Positions 1 through 7,473 of a stretch of 11,782 nucleotides of DNA are shown one piece after another. Both the position numbers and the translations under genes were made by a program. Location: NCBI GenBank assembly GCA_022822245.1, contig JAJECB010000211.1, positions 1 to 11,782 on the forward strand, in the 5' to 3' direction. This stretch comes from Gammaproteobacteria bacterium (lineage in GTDB: Bacteria; Pseudomonadota; Gammaproteobacteria; HK1). The notes beneath the pieces are model-generated. The model was not told the DNA's origin. It ran no database searches and saw only the letters and a program-made list of their open reading frames with translations. How positions within the stretch are numbered: the stretch's first letter is position 1; every line of letters begins with the position of its first letter.

Positions 1-1
1 C

Positions 2-118
2 CCGGGCATCGTCTTCATCGGCCTCGACGACCTTCCCCCCGCGGACGATCTCCGCGCCTCCCTGCGCGGGGCGGCGCCCGGAACGAGCTCGCCGCCGGCC
101 CCCGGCTGCGGCGCCTGA
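2..118 (+). CDS. C-terminal end of an unidentified protein, possibly CobW-like GTPase (partial)
   Basis: The plus-strand frame starting at base 2 stays open from the window edge to a TGA at 116-118, giving 38 residues that begin PGIVFIGLDDLPPADDLRAS. The hydrophobic strand IVFIGLDD followed by a short helix with 'LRASL' resembles the last strand and helix of the CobW C-terminal domain (typically 'LVFIGRdld...LraaL'). After this the tail becomes a disordered Pro/Ala/Gly stretch ending in GCGA. It is the only plausible plus-strand gene in the window and converges on the amidohydrolase gene, with 36 nt between the two stop codons. The fragment is too short for a firm family call. That it is coding is more likely than not, because the composition looks protein-like up to the stop and nothing on the other strand competes here. 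Confidence 0.4.
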   Translation, partial: PGIVFIGLDDLPPADDLRASLRGAAPGTSSPPAPGCGA

Positions 119-154
119 TCCCTCGCCCGCCGGCCGCGGCCGACCCGCGCCGCC

Positions 155-1798
155 TCAGCCGGCGCCGATCTCGGAGTTGGGGAAGACGCGCCCGCCGACG
201 ACGGTGCCCCACACCGGAACGTCGCGGAGCTCGGCCGGGTCAACGGCCAACGGATCGTCCTCGAGGATCGTGAAGTCGGCCCGCTTGCCGCACTCGATCG
301 AGCCGATCTCCGTATCGAGCTTGAGGGTGAACGCGGCGCCGATGGTGACCGCGTGGAGCGCGTCCGCCACGCTCACCCGCTCTTCCGTGCCGAGCACCCG
401 CCCCGTCGAAGTCCTCCGGTTGACCGCGCACCACGCGGTGAACAAGGGCGCGAGGTGGGTCACCGGGGCGTCGGAGTGGATGGAGTACGCGACCCCGAGC
501 CGCTGCGCGCTCCCCGCCGCGTCCATCCGCTCCGCCCGCTCCGGGCCCATCGTCAGCGCGTAGTGCTGGTCGCCCCAGTAGTAGAGGTGGTTCGCGAAGA
601 GGTTCGCACAGATCCCGAGCCGCGCCATGCGGCGGAAGTGGGCGTCGTGGGCCATCTGGCAGTGCTGCAGGGTGAAGCGGGCGTCCGGGTCGGGGTTCTC
701 CTTCAGCACCTTCTCGATCGCATCGATCGTCGCCTCCGTCGCCTGGTCGCCGTTGGTGTGGATGTGCACCTGGAGCCCCGCCCGGTGGTAGGTTCCGAGC
801 ATGTTGGGGAGCTCGTCGGGGTCGATGTACCAGAGGCCGTTCTCCGCCCCGTTGTAGTAGCCGGGCCACTTGAGCCGGGCCGTGAACCCCTGGATCGAGC
901 CGTCGAGGACGAGCTTGATGAGCCCGTATCGGAGCCGCTCGTTCCCCCGCGGAATCAGCGACTTGACCCACTTGACCCCCTCGGGCGCGGGCCGTGACAT
1001 GCCGATGAATGCGGGCACGACGCGAAGCGGATACCCCTCGTCGGAGGTGGCCGCGACCTGGCCCGCGACCGTCTCCTCAGCGAGCTCGTTGGCAAGGTCC
1101 GTCGCCGTCGTCACCCCGGCGATCTGCGCCGAGCGGGCGAAGCGCCAGAGCCCCCGCGAGTCGCCGAAGGCAATGCCACGCTCGCGACCGGCCGCCCGGT
1201 AAAGCATCGAACGGAGCACCGGGCCCTGCAGCTCGCCGGTCGGCTCCCCGGCCGCATCCTTCATGACGCCCATGACGTTCGTGTCCCGGCTGATTCCGGC
1301 CCGGCGCATGAGCGCGTGGTTCGCGTTGATGATGTGGCCGCTCTGGTGCAGGACGAGCACCGGGCGGGTCGCCGACACCCGGTCGAGGTCGTCCGCAACC
1401 ATCCGTCGCCCTCCGAAGAAGAGGGGGTCGAGACCCCAGGCGAGCAGCGGCTCGTCCGCATCGACAAGCGCCCGCTCCGCCTCCTGGAGCCGCCCGACCA
1501 CCTCGTCGATCGACCTGAGCCCGGGATGGACGACCCGGTCCGGGTCCGTCCGGTCGTAGAAGCCGACGTAGGTCTCGTCCCAGCCGGTCCCCTCGCGGCT
1601 GTGGCAGTGGCCCTCGACAAGGCCGGGCAGGATGACCTTGTCCCGGAAGCGGTCGTCGATCTCGTGCGGCCCCCAGCCCGCGAGCTCCTCGAGGGTCCCG
1701 GCGCCGAGGATCCAGCCGTCGCGGACCGCGACGTGGCTCGCCTCCGGCTGGCGGGTGTTCATGGTGACGATCTTCCTTGCGGGATAGATGGTGTTCAT
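155..1798 (-). CDS. YtcJ-like metal-dependent amidohydrolase (Amidohydro_3 family)
   Basis: A 547-residue cytoplasmic hydrolase of the amidohydrolase superfamily, likely cleaving an amide, N-acyl or related bond. It has no signal peptide. The N-terminal beta-sandwich strand 'TIYPARKIVTMN' and the C-terminal 'GSIECGKRADFTILEDDP' are typical of the family. Metal and catalytic candidates are the HxH pair H64/H66, a Lys at K295 (IKLVLDGS), H345/H347 (HIHTNGD), H379 (LQHCQ) and D443 (HSDAP). The length suits YtcJ/NfdA-type enzymes. The start at 1798 is chosen because homology begins immediately there and it follows the ATPase stop by 17 nt; the longer open frame upstream only shadows the ATPase gene. 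The Shine-Dalgarno is weak (AGGGCCGAG region), so translation may depend partly on the upstream gene. It is last in the peptide ABC importer operon, which suggests it processes the imported compound. The substrate is unknown; annotation as an AepA-like or N-substituted formamide deformylase-like protein would be equally defensible. Confidence 0.93.
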   Translation of the reverse strand: MNTIYPARKIVTMNTRQPEASHVAVRDGWILGAGTLEELAGWGPHEIDDRFRDKVILPGLVEGHCHSREGTGWDETYVGFYDRTDPDRVVHPGLRSIDEVVGRLQEAERALVDADEPLLAWGLDPLFFGGRRMVADDLDRVSATRPVLVLHQSGHIINANHALMRRAGISRDTNVMGVMKDAAGEPTGELQGPVLRSMLYRAAGRERGIAFGDSRGLWRFARSAQIAGVTTATDLANELAEETVAGQVAATSDEGYPLRVVPAFIGMSRPAPEGVKWVKSLIPRGNERLRYGLIKLVLDGSIQGFTARLKWPGYYNGAENGLWYIDPDELPNMLGTYHRAGLQVHIHTNGDQATEATIDAIEKVLKENPDPDARFTLQHCQMAHDAHFRRMARLGICANLFANHLYYWGDQHYALTMGPERAERMDAAGSAQRLGVAYSIHSDAPVTHLAPLFTAWCAVNRRTSTGRVLGTEERVSVADALHAVTIGAAFTLKLDTEIGSIECGKRADFTILEDDPLAVDPAELRDVPVWGTVVGGRVFPNSEIGAG

Positions 1799-1815
1799 GG
1801 ATCTCGGCCCTGGTT

Positions 1816-2853
1816 TCAGTGCGGTCTGGCGGCGGCGGGGGCAGCGGCGGCGGCGATCGGGTCGCCCGCCCGGTGGCAGGCGACCCGGTGGCCGGGCTCG
1901 TGGTCGGCGAGGAGCGGGGTCTCGCTCCGGCATCGCTCCACCGCGATGGGGCAGCGCGAGACGAAGCGGCAGCCCGCCGGCGGGTCGATCGGGCTCGGGG
2001 GGTCGCCGGTGATGAGGATCCTCTCCGCGCGCGAGTCCCGGCTCGGGTCCGCGGACGGCACGGAGGAGAGGAGCGCCTTCGTGTAGGGGTGGAGCGGCCG
2101 GGTGAAGAGCCGCACCCGCGACGCCTGCTCCACGATGCGCCCGGTGTACATCACCGCCACCTCGTTGCACATGTGCTGGATGACCCCGAGGTCGTGGGAG
2201 ATGAAGAGGTAGGTGAGGCCGTGCTCGCGCTGAAGGCGGCGGAGGAGGTTCAGGATCTGGGCCTGCACGGCGACGTCGAGGGCCGAGACCGGCTCGTCGC
2301 AGATGACGAGCTTCGGCCGCGAGGCGAGGGCGCGGGCGATGCCGAGCCGCTGGCGCTGGCCCCCCGAGAACTGGTGGGGGAAGAGGCGCTCCTGCTCGGG
2401 GCGCAAGCCCACGTCGCGGAAGAGCTCCGAGACCCGACTCGCCCGCTCGGCCGGCGAATCGATGCCGAGCCGGTCCAGGGGCTCGCGCACGACGTCGCGG
2501 GCCCGGAGGCGCGGATTGAGCGACGAGTACGGGTCCTGGAAGATGAACTGCACGTTGCGCCGCTGCTGGCGGAGGGACTCGCCCTCGAGGGAGAGGAGCT
2601 CGACGCCATCGAGCTCCACCCGTCCGCCCCGGGCGGGGATCAGGCGCGCGGCGGCGAGTGCGGTGGTGGACTTGCCCGATCCGGACTCGCCGACCAGGCC
2701 GAGGGTCCGCCCGGGGGCGATGTCGAAGGAGACTCCGTCGACGGCGTAGAGCTGGGCCGGCTTGGCGAGGAGACCCTCGCGCTTGACCGAGAACCGGACC
2801 TCGAGGTCCTGGACCTTGAGGATGGGCGGTCCGCCCCCCGCGGCCGCGTTCAT
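1816..2853 (-). CDS. Dipeptide/oligopeptide ABC transporter ATP-binding protein (DppF/OppF type)
   Basis: A 345-residue ATPase that powers the importer from the cytoplasmic face. Visible motifs are Walker A GESGSGKS (55-62), Q-loop Q106 in FIFQDPYSSLNP, signature FSGGQ (162-166), Walker B LVICDEP with catalytic E187, and H-loop H220. The signature with Phe and the QDPYSSLNP Q-loop point to the DppF/OppF subunit. The C-terminal oligopeptide-transporter extension carries HPYTKALLSSVP and four cysteines, C295, C301, C308 and C326 (CX5CX6CX17C), the arrangement associated with an iron-sulfur cluster in Dpp-type ATPases. The ATG at 2853 overlaps the stop of the preceding ATPase gene as ATGA, and homology begins shortly after it, so this start is preferred over the much longer upstream frame. 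An Ala-rich tail (about 334-342) has no evident role. The specific substrate cannot be inferred. Confidence 0.96.
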   Translation of the reverse strand: MNAAAGGGPPILKVQDLEVRFSVKREGLLAKPAQLYAVDGVSFDIAPGRTLGLVGESGSGKSTTALAAARLIPARGGRVELDGVELLSLEGESLRQQRRNVQFIFQDPYSSLNPRLRARDVVREPLDRLGIDSPAERASRVSELFRDVGLRPEQERLFPHQFSGGQRQRLGIARALASRPKLVICDEPVSALDVAVQAQILNLLRRLQREHGLTYLFISHDLGVIQHMCNEVAVMYTGRIVEQASRVRLFTRPLHPYTKALLSSVPSADPSRDSRAERILITGDPPSPIDPPAGCRFVSRCPIAVERCRSETPLLADHEPGHRVACHRAGDPIAAAAAPAAARPH

Positions 2854-3857
2854 GCGGGGGCGGCCCCGGAATGCCAGCAGGCCGCCTTGTGCTGCCCTCC
2901 GCTCCCGACGAGGAGGGGTTGCTCGCGCCGGCACCGGTCGCTCGCCCGGGGGCAGCGGGGGGCGAAGAGGCAGCGCGCCCGTCCGAACTCCGCGAGCGAG
3001 GGCACGATGCCGGGAATTTCCATGAGGTCCTCCGGCTCGTCGGAGACCTCCGTTTGCAGGTGCGGCACGCTCGCGATGAGTCCCTGGGTATAGGGATGGT
3101 GCGGCTCGCTCAGGATCTCCCGCACCGGGCCTTCCTCGACCATGCGGCCCGCGTACATCACGACCACCCGCTCGGCCATCTCCGCCACCACCCCCATGTC
3201 GTGGGTGATGAGGATGATCGCGGTCCCGGTCTCCTCGCGAAGCGCCTGGAGGAGGTCGAAGATCTGGGCCTGCACGGTGACGTCGAGGGCGGTGGTCGGC
3301 TCGTCCGCGATGAGGATCCGCGGCCGGCAGGCGAGCGCGATGGCGATCATCACCCGCTGGCGCATGCCGCCCGAGAGCTGGTGCGGGTAGTCGTGCGCGC
3401 GCCGGCCCGGGAGGGGGATGCTCACCGAGTCGAGGAGCTCGACGGCCCGGTCCCAGGCGGCGCGGCGCGCGAGGTCCTGGTGTCGCCGCAGCACCTCCGC
3501 GATCTGTTCGCCGATGGTGTAGACCGGGTTGAGGGAGGTCATCGGCTCCTGGAAGATCATCGAGATCGCGTTGCCCCGGATGTCGCGGAGGTGCGAGTCC
3601 GTGGCCCGGGTCAGGTCCTCGTCCGCGAAATGGATGGACCCGCCCGCGATCCGGCCGGGGGGCGAGGGGATGAGGCCCATGATGGCGAGCGCGGTCATCG
3701 ACTTGCCGCACCCGGACTCCCCGACGAGCCCGAGGGTGGCGCCCGCGTCGAGGTCGATCGAGAGGCGGTCGAGCACCGGCACTGTGCCGTCGCGGGTGGC
3801 GAACTCCACCGTGAGGTCGCGGAGGCTGAGGAGCGGACCGGAGCGGGGCTCGATCAT
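2850..3857 (-). CDS. Dipeptide/oligopeptide ABC transporter ATP-binding protein (DppD/OppD type)
   Basis: A 335-residue partner ATPase of the same importer. Motifs are Walker A GESGCGKS (46-53), Q-loop Q103 in IFQEPMTSLNP, signature LSGGM (161-165), Walker B ILIADEP with E186, and H-loop H219. The LSGGM signature and QEPMTSLNP Q-loop are characteristic of DppD/OppD. The C-terminal extension has HPYTQGLIASVP and cysteines C296, C302, C309 and C327 with the same CX5CX6CX17C spacing as its partner, so both ATPases could carry a 4Fe-4S cluster. The ATG at 3857 overlaps the permease stop as ATGA, and its own stop overlaps the next ATPase start the same way. No convincing Shine-Dalgarno precedes it, which fits translational coupling. 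The upstream part of the long open frame is an out-of-frame reading of the permease gene and is excluded. Confidence 0.96.
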   Translation of the reverse strand: MIEPRSGPLLSLRDLTVEFATRDGTVPVLDRLSIDLDAGATLGLVGESGCGKSMTALAIMGLIPSPPGRIAGGSIHFADEDLTRATDSHLRDIRGNAISMIFQEPMTSLNPVYTIGEQIAEVLRRHQDLARRAAWDRAVELLDSVSIPLPGRRAHDYPHQLSGGMRQRVMIAIALACRPRILIADEPTTALDVTVQAQIFDLLQALREETGTAIILITHDMGVVAEMAERVVVMYAGRMVEEGPVREILSEPHHPYTQGLIASVPHLQTEVSDEPEDLMEIPGIVPSLAEFGRARCLFAPRCPRASDRCRREQPLLVGSGGQHKAACWHSGAAPA

Positions 3858-4753
3858 CGTTCGCGGAGCTTCGGGTTGAGGGCGTCGTTGAGGCCATCGC
3901 CCACCAGGCTGATCGCGAGCACGGTGATGAAGATGAAGAAACCGGGGATCGCGACCGTCCAGCCCGCATCCAGGATGTAGGGCCGGTTCGAGCCGATGAT
4001 CTGGCCCCAGCTCACCACGTTGGGGTCGCTCAGCCCCAGGAACGAGAGCCCCGCCTCGAAGAGGATCGCGCTCCCCACCATGAGGGCGGCCTGGACCACG
4101 ATGGGGGGCAGGGCGTTCGGGAGGATGACGATCAGCATGAGACCGAGGTCCCGGGCGCCCGACGAGCGCGAGGAGGTCACGTACTCCATCTCGCGCAGGC
4201 GCAGGAACTCCGAGCGCGTGACGCGGGCGACGGCGGTCCAGCTCACGATCCCGATCGCGAACGTCACCATCGCGAGCGACGCGCCGAACAGGGCCACCAG
4301 CACCATCGAGAAGAGCAGGGTCGGCAACACCTGGAAGAACTCGGTGATCCGCATCAGCACCTCTTCCACCCACCCCCGGTAGTACCCGGAGAGGGCTCCG
4401 ATGGACACTCCGATGAAGACGGAGAGGAGGGCGGCGGAGAGCCCGACCGCGAGGGTCACCCGCCCGCCGTTGACGACCCCCGCGAAGAGGTCGCGCCCGA
4501 GGTAGTCGGTGCCGAAGAGGAAGCCTTCCGCTCCCGGCTCGGAGAACGGCGCCCACACCATCTCGTAGGGGTCGACGGTGTAGAGGAACGGGCCGACGAG
4601 GGAAGCCACCACGATGATCGTGAGGGTGACGAGCCCCGCCACCGCCGCGTGGTTGCGGAAGAACATGCCCGCCGCTTCGGCGAGGGGGTGCCGGGCCTTC
4701 GCGACCTCGAGGCGGTCGGCGTGGAGCACCGCGGCGGTCGTGTCGTTGGCCAC
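3854..4753 (-). CDS. Dipeptide/oligopeptide ABC transporter permease (DppC/OppC type)
   Basis: A 299-residue inner-membrane permease that forms the translocation channel with the DppB-type subunit. The N-terminal cytoplasmic tail (1-35) precedes a first membrane segment at about 37-56. The OppC/DppC signature FGTDYLGRDLF is at 80-90, and further hydrophobic segments lie at about 100-123, 143-175, 203-232 and 266-285. The EAA-like coupling loop (about 190-218) is YVTSSRSSGARDLGL followed by VILPNALP; the usual 'AARA' is replaced by 'SSRS', a mild divergence. The start is GTG at 4753, four bases after the DppB-type stop, with purine-rich GGGGATAGGGCG just upstream. There is no in-frame ATG before residue 30, so GTG is the reasonable choice. 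The stop overlaps the next gene's ATG. Confidence 0.95.
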   Translation of the reverse strand: MANDTTAAVLHADRLEVAKARHPLAEAAGMFFRNHAAVAGLVTLTIIVVASLVGPFLYTVDPYEMVWAPFSEPGAEGFLFGTDYLGRDLFAGVVNGGRVTLAVGLSAALLSVFIGVSIGALSGYYRGWVEEVLMRITEFFQVLPTLLFSMVLVALFGASLAMVTFAIGIVSWTAVARVTRSEFLRLREMEYVTSSRSSGARDLGLMLIVILPNALPPIVVQAALMVGSAILFEAGLSFLGLSDPNVVSWGQIIGSNRPYILDAGWTVAIPGFFIFITVLAISLVGDGLNDALNPKLRER

Positions 4754-4757
4754 CGCC

Positions 4758-5741
4758 CTATCCCCGGTGCCCGATCCGGATGCGGGGATCGATGAGGCTG
4801 TAGACGAGGTCGGTCACGAGGTTCGCGACGATCACGACGAGCGACGAGAAGAACAGGATGCCGAGCACCATCGGGGCGTCGCGGGCAGTGATCGCCTGGA
4901 ACGCGAGGGTGCCGAGCCCCGGCCAACTGAACACCGTCTCCACGAGGACCGCGCCGGAGACGATCCCGGAGAATTGGAGCCCCGCGAGGGTCACCACCGG
5001 GCCGAGAGCGTTCCGGAGCGCATGCTTGTAGACGACCTGGAACTCCGAGAGCCCCTTCGCCTGGGCGGTACGCACGTAGTCCGTGCCGAGGACGTCCAGC
5101 ATGCTCGCCCGGGCGAGCCGGCTGTAGAGGGCGAGGAAGATCGACGAGAGGGTCACCATCGGGAGGAACAGGTGGTAGAGGACGTCGAGGGTCTTCACGA
5201 ACCACCCGCCCTCGACGGTGACGTCGACCATCCCGGCCACCGGGAAGATGGGGAAGATCGAGCAGAAGAGGATGATGAGCATGATGCCGGTCCAGAAGAC
5301 CGGCGCCGAGAACCCGAGGAGGGCGAATATGGTGACCCCGTGGCTCAGCAGGCCGTTCGGACGGCGGGCGGCGATGACCCCGAGGACCGTCCCCAGCATG
5401 ATCGCGAGCACCTGCGCGCTCAGGACGAGGAGCAGGGTGGCGGGGAGCCGTTCGAGGAGCAGCTCCGTCACCGGCTGGTTGAAGAAGAACGAGTAACCGA
5501 GGTCGCCCCGCGCGAGCCTCGCGACGTAGGCGAAGAGTTGCTCGTGGAAGGGGAGGTCGAGGCCGTAGTCGCGCCGGATCTGGGCCATCACCTCCGCGTC
5601 GGCGCCCCCCATGTCGCCCGCGATGGTGTCCGCGACGTCGCCCGGCGCGATGTGGATGAGGGTGAAGTTGAGGATGAGGACGGCGAGCAGGAGGGCGAGC
5701 CCGTTGCCCCCGCGCCGGACGAGGAGGGCAAGGATGCTCAT
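4758..5741 (-). CDS. Dipeptide/oligopeptide ABC transporter permease (DppB/OppB type)
   Basis: A 327-residue inner-membrane permease. The N-terminal segment (about 9-31) ends in NFTLIHIAPGD, the classic DppB start. The periplasmic part contains RRDYGLDLPFHEQLFAYV and GDLGYSFFFNQPV. Hydrophobic segments follow at about 100-124, 135-166, 190-207, 247-272 and 290-312. The EAA coupling motif at 222-249 (YVRTAQAKGLSEFQVVYKHA, then LRNALGPV) contacts the ATPases. Length and topology are normal for the family. The ATG at 5741 lies 109 nt after the binding-protein stop; a weak purine stretch precedes it. Its stop is four bases from the next permease start. Expression relative to the binding protein may be lowered by the hairpin at 5801-5833. 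Confidence 0.95.
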   Translation of the reverse strand: MSILALLVRRGGNGLALLLAVLILNFTLIHIAPGDVADTIAGDMGGADAEVMAQIRRDYGLDLPFHEQLFAYVARLARGDLGYSFFFNQPVTELLLERLPATLLLVLSAQVLAIMLGTVLGVIAARRPNGLLSHGVTIFALLGFSAPVFWTGIMLIILFCSIFPIFPVAGMVDVTVEGGWFVKTLDVLYHLFLPMVTLSSIFLALYSRLARASMLDVLGTDYVRTAQAKGLSEFQVVYKHALRNALGPVVTLAGLQFSGIVSGAVLVETVFSWPGLGTLAFQAITARDAPMVLGILFFSSLVVIVANLVTDLVYSLIDPRIRIGHRG

Positions 5742-5800
5742 GCCGCGCGCTCGCGGAATTCCGGGTCATGCGTCGGCGCCCCCGGACGGGAGCGTCGCCG

Positions 5801-5833
5801 CGCCCGCCCGCCGCGCGAGGCGGCGGGCGGGCG
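5801..5833 (-). terminator. GC-rich stem-loop between binding-protein and permease genes
   Basis: The arms 5801-5813 (CGCCCGCCCGCCG) and 5821-5833 (CGGCGGGCGGGCG) are perfect 13-bp complements around a 7-nt loop. The hairpin starts 17 nt after the binding-protein stop. No U-tract follows it on the minus strand, so it is not a classic Rho-independent terminator. In ABC importer operons such intercistronic hairpins commonly stabilise the upstream message and let only part of the transcription continue into the permease genes. That role is inferred here from position and structure. Confidence 0.6.
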
Positions 5834-5850
5834 GCCGTGCCGCGATCGAA

Positions 5851-7431
5851 TCACTCGGGCCGGACGTAGATCTCGTCAAGCGGCGAGGACGTGCCCCAGA
5901 TCGTCTGCGGCGGGTTGCCGATGCGCTTGTTGTAGATGGTGTGGTAGGGCAGCGTGTGCACCCAGTAGACGGGCAGCTCGTCCGCGAGCAGCTTCTGGAC
6001 GTCGGAGTAGATCGCCCTTCGCTTCTCGGCGTCGAGCTCCCGGCCGCCCATGTCCAGCATCTCGTCGACCTTGGGGTTGGCGTAGCCCTGGGTGTTCGAC
6101 CAGATGACCCCCTTCTTGATGTTGGTGCTCAAGTACGTGCGATGCACCCCGATCACCGGGTCGCCCCAGTTGAACACCACGTCCCAAGTGAGGTCGAACT
6201 CGTGGTTGGAGACCCGCTTCGCCCAGGACGGGAAGTCCGGGGAGGCCCGCACCGTCATGTCGATGCCGATCTTCTTGAGCTGGGGCTTCAGGTACTCCGC
6301 GTGCGGCCGGGTGAACGCGCTCCCGAAGTCGACCGTGAGCGGGAAGCGCATGCCGTCGGCTCCGCGCTCGTAGCCCGCCTCGTCGAGGAGCTGGTTCGCC
6401 TTGTCGATGTCGAGGTCGTAGGGCTCGACGTCCGACTCGTAGAAGATGCTCCCGGGGTGGAAACCGGTCCGCGCCTCGGTGGGGGCGCCGAGAAGCAGCG
6501 CGTTGATGATGAAGTTCCGGTCGACGGCGTAGGCGATCGCCTTGCGCACGGCCGGGTCGCTGGTCGGCTCACGCTGGTGGTTGAAGGCGAGCCACACGAG
6601 CGGTCCGATGGCCGCGTACCCCTGGTCGGTCACCACCAGGTGGTCGTTCTCCTTCATGCGGGCGAGCTCGCGGGGATTCGCCTCGAAGGTCGCGAGCAGG
6701 GTCTCCCCCTTCTCCACCGCGATGGTGCGCGAGGACGGGTCCTTGATGATCCGCATGATGATCCGGTCGACGTAGGGCCGCCCCTCGATGAAGAAGTTCT
6801 CGTTCCGCTCGAGGATGATGTGCTGGTCGCGCTTGAACTCGACGAACTTGAACGGGCCGGACCCGACCACGTCCTCGGAGTTGCGCGGATGGCTCTTCGG
6901 GTCCTGGCCGTCGCCGTAGATGTGCTCCGGGATGATGGAAAGGAGCTGCGAGGACATCGCGAGGAGCAGGGCCGGGTGGGGTTTGGAGAGCTTGATGACG
7001 GCGGTCAGGTCGTCCGGGGTCTCCACGCTCTCGACGGGGGCCATCATCGTCTTGAACGGATGGTTCGCCTTCACCGTCATGATGGAGAACGCGACGTCGC
7101 TCGAGGTGATGGGGTGGCCGTCGTGGAAGGTCGCGCCTTCGACCAGCTTGAGGGTGACGGTGAGACCGTCGTCGGAGATGTCCCACTCGCGCGCGAGATA
7201 GGGGTGCGGGTTCCAGTTTTCGTCGAAGCGAAGGGGGGTGGCGAAGAGCTGGGCGCCCGGCTGTCCGGTCCAGATCCCGGACTGCACGGCCGGGTTGAGA
7301 TGCCGAGGGGTGCCGCCCATCGACCAGATGAGGGTGCCGCCGCGCGTCGGCTCCTCGGCGGAAACCGAGGATGCGCCGAGCGCGAGCACGGCGAGCGCCG
7401 CATAACGAAATGCCTGCTTCATCGAACGCAT
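5851..7431 (-). CDS. Peptide/nickel-type ABC transporter substrate-binding protein (SBP_bac_5)
   Basis: A 526-residue periplasmic solute-binding protein that delivers ligand to the permeases encoded downstream. Residues 1-25 are a signal peptide: charged MRSMKQAFRY, a hydrophobic Ala/Leu core, and a likely cleavage site after SVSA at 25/26. There is no lipobox Cys, as expected for a soluble Gram-negative periplasmic protein. The mature part begins with RGGTLIWSMGGTPRHLNPAV, typical of DppA/OppA-type proteins. Family landmarks include AREWDISDDGLTVTLKLVEG, ATFHDGHPITSSDVAFS, and VVGSGPFKFVEFKRDQHIIL. The ATG at 7431 has AGGAGGA seven bases upstream; the alternative ATG at residue 4 would have poor spacing. 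It is first in a five-gene importer operon, followed by a gene for a hydrolase. Ligand identity is not deducible; members of this family bind peptides, opines, sugars, nickel chelates and others. Confidence 0.96.
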   Translation of the reverse strand: MRSMKQAFRYAALAVLALGASSVSAEEPTRGGTLIWSMGGTPRHLNPAVQSGIWTGQPGAQLFATPLRFDENWNPHPYLAREWDISDDGLTVTLKLVEGATFHDGHPITSSDVAFSIMTVKANHPFKTMMAPVESVETPDDLTAVIKLSKPHPALLLAMSSQLLSIIPEHIYGDGQDPKSHPRNSEDVVGSGPFKFVEFKRDQHIILERNENFFIEGRPYVDRIIMRIIKDPSSRTIAVEKGETLLATFEANPRELARMKENDHLVVTDQGYAAIGPLVWLAFNHQREPTSDPAVRKAIAYAVDRNFIINALLLGAPTEARTGFHPGSIFYESDVEPYDLDIDKANQLLDEAGYERGADGMRFPLTVDFGSAFTRPHAEYLKPQLKKIGIDMTVRASPDFPSWAKRVSNHEFDLTWDVVFNWGDPVIGVHRTYLSTNIKKGVIWSNTQGYANPKVDEMLDMGGRELDAEKRRAIYSDVQKLLADELPVYWVHTLPYHTIYNKRIGNPPQTIWGTSSPLDEIYVRPE

Positions 7432-7437
7432 GGATGT

Positions 7438-7444
7438 TCCTCCT
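7438..7444 (-). promoter_or_regulatory. Strong ribosome binding site of the substrate-binding protein gene
   Basis: Minus-strand AGGAGGA with a 7-nt spacer (AACATCC) before the ATG at 7431. It is close to the ideal anti-16S match and decides the start codon in favour of 7431 over the ATG nine bases downstream. It is much stronger than the sites of the permease and ATPase genes, which agrees with binding protein being needed in excess. Confidence 0.85.
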
Positions 7445-7456
7445 GAAGGTGAGATG

Positions 7457-7473
7457 CCGCGTCCGGGACGCGG
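7457..7473 (-). promoter_or_regulatory. 17-nt palindrome in the leader of the ABC importer operon
   Basis: CCGCGTCC-G-GGACGCGG is a perfect 8-bp inverted repeat with a single-base centre, 25 nt upstream of the binding-protein start and 12 nt upstream of its Shine-Dalgarno. The 200-nt region 7432-7630 around it is the only sizeable spacer before the operon, so the promoter should lie in it, but no convincing -35/-10 pair was found. The palindrome could be a repressor operator; with a one-base centre it would be a poor RNA hairpin unless the stem opens. A looser ATTT-GTG-AAAT repeat lies at about 7506-7516. Confidence 0.35.

Noticed and set aside
131..142. 12-bp palindrome CGGCCGCGGCCG between the convergent genes, considered as a bidirectional terminator
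   Set aside because: With no loop bases only a short stem can form, there is no T-run on either side, and such GC palindromes are expected by chance at this composition.
1799..2170. Extended N-terminus for the amidohydrolase (upstream in-frame start)
   Set aside because: The added 124 residues are an out-of-frame reading of the ATPase gene, rich in Pro and Arg, and amidohydrolase homology begins exactly at the later ATG.
4614..7446. Long plus-strand open frames opposite the permease and binding-protein genes (497 and 611 codons)
   Set aside because: They are antisense shadows produced by very high GC at third positions. The translations are rich in Arg, Asp, Glu, Val and Gly with no domain pattern, while the minus-strand frames encode clear conserved proteins.
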